Positions 55,922 to 64,000 of a DNA stretch of 64,000 nt are shown piece by piece. The position numbers and the translations under genes were made by a program. Source of the DNA: Adiantum capillus-veneris (taxonomy: Eukaryota; Streptophyta; Polypodiopsida; Polypodiales; Pteridaceae). The stretch is from NCBI GenBank assembly GCA_014529385.2, contig CM043952.1, positions 56,458,619 through 56,522,618 of the forward strand. The letters run 5' to 3'. The first letter of the stretch is position 1. Each line of letters starts with the position of its first letter. A model generated the notes under the pieces. The model searched no databases and was not told the origin of the DNA. It worked only from the letters and a program-made list of their open reading frames with translations.

Positions 55922-57501
55922 TCAAACAATAAGTGGGCTTTTTAGCTCCCCACTTCTATTGTATTTACTAATGATTATCTTGAACATTCCAAAGGAAGAA
56001 ACATTAGAAATAAACTTACTACGATGCAAAAATGAACGAACCTTTTTCATGATTCTTTTGAATGAGTATCCTTTTTCAACTAGTAAAGAAATAAGATGGC
56101 AAGATTGAACAATAAAAACAGATTTACTAAAACAAAAACGAGAAAGTCTAAATTGTTGAGAGCAAATGACACAGTACTTAGCTAAAAGAGAAATGTTCGA
56201 AGAAATGTGAGGCATACGGATGATATTTAGATTGGCATATTTTGGTTCAAGGCGCTTATCACAAATATCTACTTCTAATCCCAAGGGAGTCTGAAAAAGC
56301 TTAAGGTCTAAAAAAGCACAACAATCACTATTTGTGGTACAGTTAAGTTCACAAAACTCCTTGGGATAAATTCCTCCGCCTACAGAATTCGAATTCAAGT
56401 ACATAAAATCTTGAAAAGAAGGAACGTCAGGGACAAAAAGATCATCTACAAAGCGTCTTACATTACATAACTTGTGCAAAAATATTGGGCAAGTGTTAGC
56501 AAGGACAAGACGCTCCATAAAATCAAACTCATAAGTAAGATAGAAATTTGCAAGAAAAACAGCACAATTGGTGCCCATAGGGATACCAATTGTTTGCTTG
56601 AAAAGAGAGTCGCCGATGGTTAAATATAAATTGTCCAAAAGAAAATCTAACCAAGATATGATGTCAATGTCATCTACAATCCTAGTGAATCTCTTTCTTC
56701 CTTTGTCTACATCTACATTCTTACTTTTCAGCCATAAGTAGTCAAAGTTCAAGGCTGACTTTTCTACTAGCAATGCCTTGTACCTATCCTTCTCAAGCTT
56801 GTACGCAAAAACTTTTGAAATAAGAGACTAGACTCTAAATTTAAGGTCCTCCAAATTTAGCTTCGTGTATAGCGTTGTAAAGTCAAAAGTTTGGAGACAT
56901 AAAGGAGAAGATTTCTCCTTAAGGCTTCTTGAAGAGTTCAAAAACTTTAAAACAGGAATCACACCTACTGAATCATTTAAAATCCAACTTGAATCGGTAG
57001 GTACGTGTACTTCCTTTAGCATATTTTTCCACAATTCATTTACGCTAGGTAAAATGGCTTTGAAACAATAACTAAGCCATTTGGAAACCTCGGTCAAAGA
57101 GGTGTTACAAGAAGCAGCTATAAATCTAGGCTTTATAGGGTTCTTGTGGAACTTCCAAACGGTATATAAAAAAGGTAATTTAGGCTGGCATTTGAAACCA
57201 AAAGACTTACAAAAGTCTTGATGTTTCAAGATAACCTCTTGCATTGAAAGATCACAATCATTGCAAGTCTGAGAGTTTACTTCACCTAACAAGAATTCTA
57301 AATAGAACTTTTTGCACGTAACAACAAAGTTATTAGAGCACTTATCTACGTAAGAGATTACAAAATCACGATGAAATTTCCTAAGAGCATCACGATCAGA
57401 AGAAGATAAGCTATTCCTTCCTGAAGAAACGTTCCAAGAGCAAGATGCTAATTTCAAAGAAGCTTTCTTGAGGACTATAGACTTCCAATGTGTCATAAAA
57501 A
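55922..57501 (-). pseudogene. Penelope-like reverse transcriptase exon
   Basis: On the minus strand: WKSIVLKKASLKLASCSWNV; DKCSNNFVVTCKKFYLEFL, the DKx-NN-V-CK motif upstream of the RT core in Penelope-like elements; LPFLYTVWKFHKNPIKPRFI; motif A FDFTTLYTKLNLEDL; motif B KQTIGIPMGTNCAVFLANFY; catalytic motif C RRFVDDLFVP; thumb QQFRLSRFC and LLVEKGYSFKRIMKK. It ends SGELKSPLIV at 55,922. The frame is kept throughout apart from about one in-frame stop between motifs A and B. Its function is target-primed reverse transcription. Similar RTs are known in animals, fungi, algae and some land plants. Confidence 0.85.
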
Positions 57502-59166
57502 CTAATATCTAACCAACCCAAATGATTTTCTCATATTAAACTGATCACTTAATGTGGGAGAATAAACGGGAACAAGGGTTAAGATATAGACATGTGCTTT
57601 TAGATCTATCTCAACACGGGGCCATTGGTAAAGGGGCCCAAATGAGAGATGGTCTATCAAAGAGTAAGGCTAACCAATGGAGCATAAGACCTTAGGGTTA
57701 GCTTCATTGAAGACCGTTAATAATATGTGTAAAAGTCCTTTGACCTTAGATAAGCTAGGGCTGAGCTTGAGGCGCGGGAACGCTAGGGCTGAGCTTGAGG
57801 CGCGGGAACCCGACCCAGCTCGAGGTGCTTGTCCTGCTTGTTATGCTTGATGACTAAGGTGCTTAATGATTGAGATGCTTGAGGTGCTTGACATGCTTGA
57901 GATGTTAGGGTTGCACTTGAGGTGAGAACCCAACCCAAGCTTAAAGTGCTTAAGGGCCAAGCTTGTGGTGGGAACTGGGCCTATGCATGAGGGGTTGAGG
58001 TGTCAAAAAGTCAGATTCAATCCCTACAAGGAGGGGACGAGCCCTACATGAGGGGGGATGAGAGAGAACACCCACACACTAACACAAAGCATGCATGGTA
58101 CAAAGAAAGCAAAAGAGACACTTGTCAAGTTCCTCCTCATGTTGCCCTCATGGTGTGCCTAAAGCCTATTGGTTGGCCACCCAAGGGGTCCAATGATAAT
58201 TTAGGGGATTTAATTAATTGATTTTGCATTTATCAAGTCCTCTCTCTCAAAGGGGAAAGGGGGACACTTGTCTCAAGGCTACCCTTGCTGCTTGTAATGC
58301 CTCCTGCTTATGATTGGCTAGGCCTGGAGTGGTCCAATGAGCTTCAAGCATGAGCTACAAGGGGGGGTCGACCCAAGCAAGCTAGGGGGTTGCTTAGGGG
58401 GTATACTCACCCACACACACTCACAAACACTCTCATTGTGTGCTAGGCAAGGTGCAAGAGCTCCATCTCCTTCTCCAAGCTCCTTGAGAAGTTGAGAGCC
58501 TACACCAACACTCTTGGCTATGGAATGCAAATCCAACCAAGAGCTATGCTTCAATGCTTAAGCTTTCCATCTTCTCCATCTTCATTACTATGCTATTATG
58601 TATGCTAAGCAAGAAGAGTGATGATAAGTGAGGAATTATTTCTTTCTCCTATGGAATCCTTCTTCTTCCTCTTCTCTGCCCTCATTCCCTGCTAGCTCTC
58701 TCCACCTTCGAAGGTGTTTGAGGTCTTGGGACTGAGGCTTGGGATAGTTAATGCTTTCTACAAAGTGCATGTTATGCTTATTGCAAGAAGGCTAATGGTT
58801 TATTGCAAGTAGATTAGTTACTTAATGCAAGTAGATTAATTGTATTGCAAGGTAGATTAATTGCTGCTTTAGGCACAAGTTGATGCATAAAAGTATACAT
58901 ATTCATGCACTCAAATGATTTAGGGAACACAAAGACTAATGATGTTCACGAGTTCTTGATTGTTTTCAAGCTAAGATTGATTGTTGATATTATGCAAAAG
59001 CTTGGTATATGAAGCTTCCATCTCCATAATGCCAAAGAGGTCTCAAGGAACACAAAGATTGTATTGTACCAAGTCTCTCTTAATGAGAGAATCTATAATA
59101 CAAATGCCTTTTGGAGGGGGGACCGGCTCCACATAAATCCGGTCCTCAACTGTTGTCATATTCTCT

Positions 59167-59210
<44 letters not shown>

Positions 59211-59372
59211 GCAAAGGTATTGCTCATGCCTAGTTAATTAAGTGTTATGATTAAGTTGCTACTACCAATTAAGTCCACCATCTATGCTCTCAAAGTTGCT
59301 CACTCTAATTCTCTTAATTCCGCTATTCTCTAAGTTCATAGGCCATTTCCATTACACAATGGGTAAAAATAC
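57502..59372 (-). other. candidate spliceosomal intron in the Penelope-like element
   Basis: On the minus strand the upstream exon ends ATTTCAAG|GTATTTTT at 59,373/59,372 and the RT exon starts after GGTTAGATATTAG at 57,502/57,501. The borders are GT-AG, the phase is 1, and joining gives an uninterrupted ...ESLGFQ-V-FMTHWKS reading. The interior (1,871 bp) has no long frame. It contains a doubled GCTAGGGCTGAGCTTGAGGC block (57,764-57,810), several GATGCTTGAGGTGCTTG words, and a (TC)n run at 59,171-59,209. It could instead be an inserted repeat. Confidence 0.6.
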
Positions 59373-59682
59373 CTTGAAATCCTAAAGACTCCTCAAACTT
59401 TACTACAAAACTAGAAATTCCTTTTTCTATGGCTTTGAAAAGGCAAGAGTCGTTTGAGGAACGGAGCCTATATTTAGTACCTCTTGAGAAAAGGTCTTTC
59501 AAGGAATCCGAAGGAAGGATAGAACAATCGGCAGTAACTACATGACCCAAAGCTCCATTTACATAAGAAGAAAAGGCAGTTTTACTACAAGGGCAATCAA
59601 TACTTGAGATTGCTAGCCTTTCTTGCTTTTTAAGATTACGTCCTATGTCACTATAGTTGAAAGCTTTTTGTCCTAAATTTTT
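59373..59682 (-). pseudogene. Penelope-like element, exon upstream of the RT (truncated)
   Basis: The frame runs from the truncation point to LGFQ and one extra base at 59,373. It contains SSIDCPCSKTAFSSYVNGAL, GHVVTADCSILPSDSLKDLF and GTKYRLRSSN. A Cys-x-Cys, then GHV-T-D, then G-x-x-YR pattern before the RT is typical of the permuted Penelope-like clade as I remember it. Its last codon is completed by the RT exon across the proposed intron. Confidence 0.65.
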
Positions 59683-59915
59683 CACAATACTTCTTTGGCT
59701 AAAGCTTGGGACAAGGTGGCTCGCTCTTACAAGGAAGTTGTTACAGGAGAAGCCTCTTTATCGCAAGGTGCCTTTATTTTCAATCATCCGGCGGGTCCAG
59801 GTCCTAACCCACCTCCTCAAGTACCTACAGCTGGGGAGGATGTGTCGATGGGCACTGGTACTTGAGTTTTCTCCCCTCTTTCCCGTTTCCTCGCCCATTG
59901 TCTATACCATATAGA

Positions 59916-62900
59916 ATGCATAGTTCTTTGAATTGCATCTCCTATAATGGGTTATGCAATCACGACAACTGGCGGCTTACCTGGCACTATGTACATACAT
60001 GTAAAGCGGATATTGTATACCTTCATAAATAGTCTGAACTCACGAATTATAAGAGGGAATAAAGCACTCATAAAACTATAAACGCAAGGGACACAAGAAA
60101 AGAAAAGAAAAACAAAAACAAACAAACAAACAACTAAATCACTTTGTTTGCTACGAAACAAAACTAGATAAAACAAAACATTATTAACTTAAAAATGTCT
60201 TTAGAAAAGGCATGTGTAAAATAAGTTGACGCAACTTACTTGGCTTAAAACAAGTACTCAACTTTAAGCAAAAAAAGGATAAGACATCTTATGTACATAC
60301 ATTTAAAGCGGATATAGTGGTTCTTCAAGAGATAACCAGCATCAATTTGCGGGATAGACTTCTTACTTTGCGGGCTACTGGATAGCTTATGCAGAATCAA
60401 CTTGCTATTCTGGAGTGCTTATACTTGTTCAACATGAACTCTTCCTGACCTTGGTTTTCAATGACACGGCTGGGAGATGGATGGTCATCCAATGTATTGT
60501 TAATGGGAAAGTTTGCGAATTTGGAGGATTATATGCATACACAGCTTCTGCAGATAGGACACAGTTGTGGAGTGCTATCTCCTCTTATTGTTGGCGTTCC
60601 AATGCCTTTCTCTGCGGGGATTTTAATGATGCACCAAACCTTGCGGATAATACTACTGGGCATTCTCACATGCTTCATATGGAACGGCAATCGTGGGACC
60701 AATTTACGTTGACCTGTAATGGGCTTGATTTGTGGCCCTTTTTGCATGCGGTTAATCCAGGCTTCACTTTTCAGCATAATGCTCAATCTATGTATCGCGC
60801 TCGTCTGGATCGCCGGTATCTTTTTCACATGCAACAGTATGATGACTTTATATGAGAGATGAGGATTGATTATGCTCTGTGTCTCTCAGATCATTTTCCC
60901 GTATGCTTGAAACTTCGTTTCAGCTCTTTTGATGTCAATGACCGCCTACCCCAAGAAGAGACTTCTATATGTCAATTATGCTTATCTCAAGCATGAGCCT
61001 TTTCGCGCTATGATTGTGGATATCATCCCGCCTTTGATCTCCCAAATGTATGTTGATATGGACATAGCCTGGTTCCGCTTTGTTATGCGTGTTCAATGTG
61101 TTATCCAGGATTATGGCAAGGATTATTTGTCGCAATTGAGGGAACAGGTTAATCAGGCAAAGGATGCTTCTAACAGATTGATGCAATTGGCTAATCATTC
61201 TTCTCTTACTGCCACTCAAATGACTGAGTCGCTTTCTGCTCGTGTTATGTTACGGCACAATGATGAGAGGAAATTGGCCAAATGGCAGACTCGAGCTCGT
61301 TAACAGGCTTTTGCAAATAAAGGATGTGCTTCTAAACAATTCTTCCAACATTTGCATCACTACACGCAGTCTCAAGCTATACGGAGAGTTAAATTACCAT
61401 CAGGGGAGTGGACCTCCACTTTCAGAGACCTAGCACTAGCTCTACACTCTCATTATGGCAAGATTTTTGAGACCCCTTCTTCCCCCACGAGAGAAGCTCG
61501 CCAAGCACGTCACATGTTTTTATCGCATGTTACTCCCATTCTTTCAATGCGGCAGGCTCAAGACTTAGAAGCTTTTTTCACTGAGTCGGAATTGTATGCC
61601 AGCTTCCTCCATAGGTCGAGAAGCTCACCTCGTAGAGTTAACCATTCTTGTTGTCATGATTGGCTCACTAATCTTGTATGAGTGTTTCCCGTCCTCAACC
61701 ATTTTCTGCACGTCCAGATCAAGTAAATGTTATGATCCTCGCTTCTAGGTGCCAAATGAATCAATAAGCCTTGCTTGATTTGGGTCGATGGAGAGCTCCA
61801 AGTTGGGATGGTCTCTCTGTGGAATTTTTCTTGTCTTTTTGGGATTATTTGAAGTTGCCTCTGTTGTTCATGATGAATATAGCCTCGGAGCAACAAGAAT
61901 TGCCCTCCTCTTGGAAAGAAGGTTTGCTCAAGCTGATATCTAAGCATGCATTGTGTGAAGAATTCTCTCACTGGCGGCCAATTACACTCATGCCTGTGGT
62001 ATATAAATTAATGGCCAAAATGCTTGCTAACCAAATCAAGTGCTTTCTGCATGAAGGCTTGCATCAATCTCAATACGGCTTCATTCCACGATGTCAAATT
62101 ACTAATAACCTCGCGAATGTCGTCATTGGAATGGAATATGCAAAATATACTCGACAGGATGTCTTGGTCATGCAGGTCGACATTGAAAAGGCATTTGATA
62201 TTGTTCTTTGGGATTATATTGCGGATACCATGCAACACTTGGGCTTTGGGCTTAGGCTATGCCGTGTGGTGCTTTTCTTGTATGCACACAGCACTTCTGC
62301 AGACTTGCTGGATGGATCTCTCACAGAATCTTGGCCTTTGGGACGGTCGGTAAGGCAAGGCTGCCCTCTGAGTGCTTTGCTTTATGCGATTGCTACTCAT
62401 CCCTTGTTTATGTATTTGGATCCCTTGACTTCCACGGGTAGGCTACATGGCCTGACTTTACCTTCTGGACAGCAGTTTGCTGGTCAGGCTTATGCGGACA
62501 ACTGTTTGTTCATGCCTCGCAATAACTATGATGATGTACAGCAGATTATGCATACTCTTCACTTGTTTGGATTGGCAGTAGGTCTCAAAGTTAACTTTTG
62601 CAAATCCAAGCTATTGCCTTTGAAAGAGTGTGACTAGCATAAGATATTGTGGCTTGGGGAGATTGTTCCTCCACATATTCTGGTTCGCCATTTGGGTTAT
62701 CCGCCGCTGGGTTGGAATGTGTCGGCTATGCAGAAACTGGATTGGGTGATCCAATGTCTCCATTCCAAGTTGAATTATTGGAAATTGTCCACGTGGCCAC
62801 TTCATGTGCGTCTTAGGATTGTCCAATGTATCCTTGTGGCTTATGTGCAGTTTACTTGCCTTTGTTATCCTGGTCTCGATTGCGCTTGCAGTCCCTCATG

Positions 62901-64000
62901 TCCAATATTTTAGAGCATTTTGGCGGACCTCGTCTAGCAAGAAGGGTCTTCGGCTTCTATCTATGGACAAGCTGTGTTCTCCCAAGCGGCTTGAGGGTTA
63001 AATATTTTGGACTTGAGACGTCACCTTCTGGCTCGGAAAGCTATGTTGTTGCCAGTTTTGGTGGAGTAGCAGCAACCCTGGGCTCTCATGGTCACACGTC
63101 TGTGTACGCACATTGTCACCCCATCTTTTGGTCATTGGCGACTTGTTGGGATGTTATTTTTGCGAAGCTTGAAGGGCACATTCATGGATGTCCCTTTACT
63201 TCTTCTCTAATTGTTGATTGGTAGGTTGTCACTTCGAATTTGGCTTCGAATGGTCGACAATCCTCTGTGGGTAACTCTCTTCGCTTGGAGAGTCTGCATT
63301 GGAGCAGGGCTTTTGCTTCGACTTTGGTTCAACGGTCTCCTCGCCAAGTGTATTTTCTTTCCCAAAAAGGAATCTGTCAGGTGCATCAGGTGGGTGATGA
63401 CTCGGGTCATGTTCTTTCATTCGTTGATGCAGTGTCCCACTTTCGGTTGGGTCTTCACTATTCTCCTCTCTGGCGGGAGATTCAAAGGATGCTTGCTGCT
63501 CACTCACCCATTCCTCCTTTGGAAGTTGACACTCGCTTCTCTAATTGGAATCTGGCTACTACTAGATTGGACTGCATCTCAGCTCGCAATGTCTATGCCA
63601 TCCTTCAGTCTGATGTCTGGATTGTGCATCCGGGTAATCAGCTCTGGTCGCTTTCCGAATCATCCTTGTGGTGGCAACACACTTGTCTCGCATTTGGCAG
63701 AGTTATCTGCCTTTGAAGGAACGTGTTTTCTTGTGGCGCTGCTTGGTGGGAGCTCTACCTGTTGGCAGTGTGTTACATGCTCGGCATATTGCACCTTCCC
63801 ACTGCCCCAGATGCCTTGAAGCTGAGGAGACTGTGCCACACTTACTGTGGCGTTGTCGTCACTCCAGAGCCTTCATTCGGCAAGTGTCGACTACTCTTCG
63901 GCTGCGTTTTCCTTCTGGCTCTTTTCACAAACGCTTTTGGCTTTTTGGGGTGCTCCAGTCACCACAATCTCAATTTGCGGTGTTCTTCACCTGGGTCAGA
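59916..64000 (+). pseudogene. LINE D ORF2: endonuclease-RT, broken, runs off window
   Basis: It starts MHSSLNCISYNGLCNHDNWR. Endonuclease landmarks: AFLCGDFNDAPNLAD near 60,600 and SDHFPVCLKLRF near 60,890. RT at about 61,770-62,640: WKEGLLKLISKHALCEEFSH, WRPITLMPVVYKLMAKMLAN, SQYGFIPRCQITNNLANVVI, VDIEKAFDIVLWDYI, RQGCPLSALLYAIATHPLF, then AYADNCLFMPRN, a YADD box altered to YADN. Near 63,800-63,860 lies a C-x2-C-x8-H-x4-C knuckle (CPRCLEAEETVPHLLWRC). Stops or frameshifts occur around 60,380, 60,855, 61,303, 61,680 and 62,637. Confidence 0.8.
60017..60291 (-). mobile_element. short Penelope-like copy with 27-bp target duplication
   Basis: 275 bp closely matching the 3' end of the 55,200 element (from ATACCTTCATAA to AAGACATCTTA). 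The flanks 59,990-60,016 and 60,292-60,318 are a direct repeat of 27 bp with 25 matches, taken from LINE D ORF2. It is non-coding: only the 3' terminal part was reverse transcribed before the product was cut short. Confidence 0.92.

Larger units (their letters stand above)
55200..59683 (-). mobile_element. Penelope-like retroelement inserted in LINE D ORF1
   Basis: The antisense element's 3' end at 55,200 has the same terminal bases (ATACCTTCATAA on the plus strand) as the short copy at 60,017. The right edge at 59,683 is a 5' truncation: coding sequence begins at once without a start codon. A 5-bp repeat ACAAT flanks it (55,195-55,199; 59,684-59,688). It holds an upstream domain, a likely 1,871-bp intron, and a Penelope-type RT. 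Neither an N-terminal nor a C-terminal GIY-YIG endonuclease is recognised; if this lineage carries it N-terminally, truncation removed it. The RT frame has about one break. Confidence 0.82.
54131..59865 (+). pseudogene. LINE D ORF1, split by a Penelope-like element
   Basis: It starts MDSSNQCMYKRRKAMESSDM at 54,131. The DUF4283-like domain (QELMDPVAQYALNAVILFSP, LPWALTKDYQNLIRHKCPV, FPRTWRHFLPLLAAQLGKVI) leads to the knuckle CFRCGKFGHIQSEC and a Ser/Pro/Lys-rich tail. The reading KKLPCNDN at 55,199 resumes as TSLAKAWDKVARSYKEVVTG at 59,689 and ends GEDVSMGTGT, TGA at 59,863. In-frame stops lie near 54,252 and 54,594. LINE C has the uninterrupted equivalent (KKLPCNDNRTLIDAWEKEMH). Confidence 0.82.
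54131..64000 (+). mobile_element. LINE D: DUF4283-ORF1 LINE carrying two Penelope-like insertions
   Basis: ORF1 (54,131-59,865) is split by a Penelope-like element at 55,200-59,683; ORF2 (59,916 to the window end) is split by a 275-bp Penelope fragment at 60,017-60,291. Without the insertions it is collinear with LINE C apart from the inversion there. It runs off the right edge in its C-terminal region. It has several stops and frameshifts and a changed RT catalytic box, so it is dead. Confidence 0.85.

Noticed and set aside
57502-59372. Host gene within the Penelope intron
   Set aside because: No frame above about 80 codons and no splice-consistent coding blocks were seen; the GCTTGAGGTG repeats look non-coding.

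Overview
This window reads as land-plant nuclear DNA from a large, repeat-choked genome. Ty3/gypsy chromovirus-type and Ty1/copia-type elements, LINEs whose first ORF carries a plant-type DUF4283-like domain with a zinc knuckle, and one plant-type split host gene all point that way. A Penelope-like retroelement and LINEs with an L1-type coiled-coil/RRM first ORF make a non-seed plant (fern, lycophyte, bryophyte) or gymnosperm more attractive than a flowering plant, but that is inference. Nearly everything here is transposable-element sequence, most of it broken and nested.

The one host gene I can support is on the minus strand at 7,633-8,396: four consecutive exons with GT-AG borders and agreeing phases encode the glutamine-amidotransferase half of the histidine-biosynthesis enzyme HISN4 (imidazole glycerol phosphate synthase, HisHF). 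Its first exon(s) and its HisF half are not recognised in the window. Either its introns are very long and full of transposons, or this is a gene fragment.

Layout. 1-7,600: a copia gag scrap, LINE 3'-end scraps, a rearranged gypsy relic (G1), and two copies of a poly-G-bearing hAT-like MITE with 8-bp target duplications. 7,600-8,800: HISN4 exons, then a (CT)n tract and GC-rich LINE 5'-like DNA. 8,800-9,990: CGTACG-rich ends around an antisense gag scrap. 9,999-14,289: LINE A. 14,430-18,003: a LINE 3'-end scrap and LINE F. 18,004-19,356: an antisense copia 3' end. 19,798-33,458: gypsy G2 with both LTRs and a 5-bp target duplication, carrying nested antisense gypsy G3 (LTR pair plus a 1,355-codon ORF). 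33,464-36,706 and 41,099-41,270: gypsy G4, split by LINE E. 41,271-42,910: a second copia 3' end. 42,912-44,586: a second G4 3' end. 44,587-46,965: no recognisable content. 47,031-49,466: antisense LINE B with a long open ORF2. 49,467-53,793: LINE C with an inverted internal block. 54,131-64,000: LINE D, holding two Penelope-like insertions (55,200-59,683 and 60,017-60,291).

Two themes stand out. First, LINEs A, B and E and several 5'-truncated scraps share a 3'-terminal motif (GGTC-CAT-GGTCAT-GGCC-GACGT) that runs straight into long (TC)n or related tracts. LINE E sits inside a (TC)n tract whose unoccupied counterpart is present in the second G4 copy, so these look like microsatellite-targeting LINEs that also explain the many (TC)n/(GA)n tracts. 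Second, the Penelope-like element appears to contain an in-frame GT-AG intron of 1,871 bp, and a short second copy has a clear 27-bp target duplication inside the same LINE.
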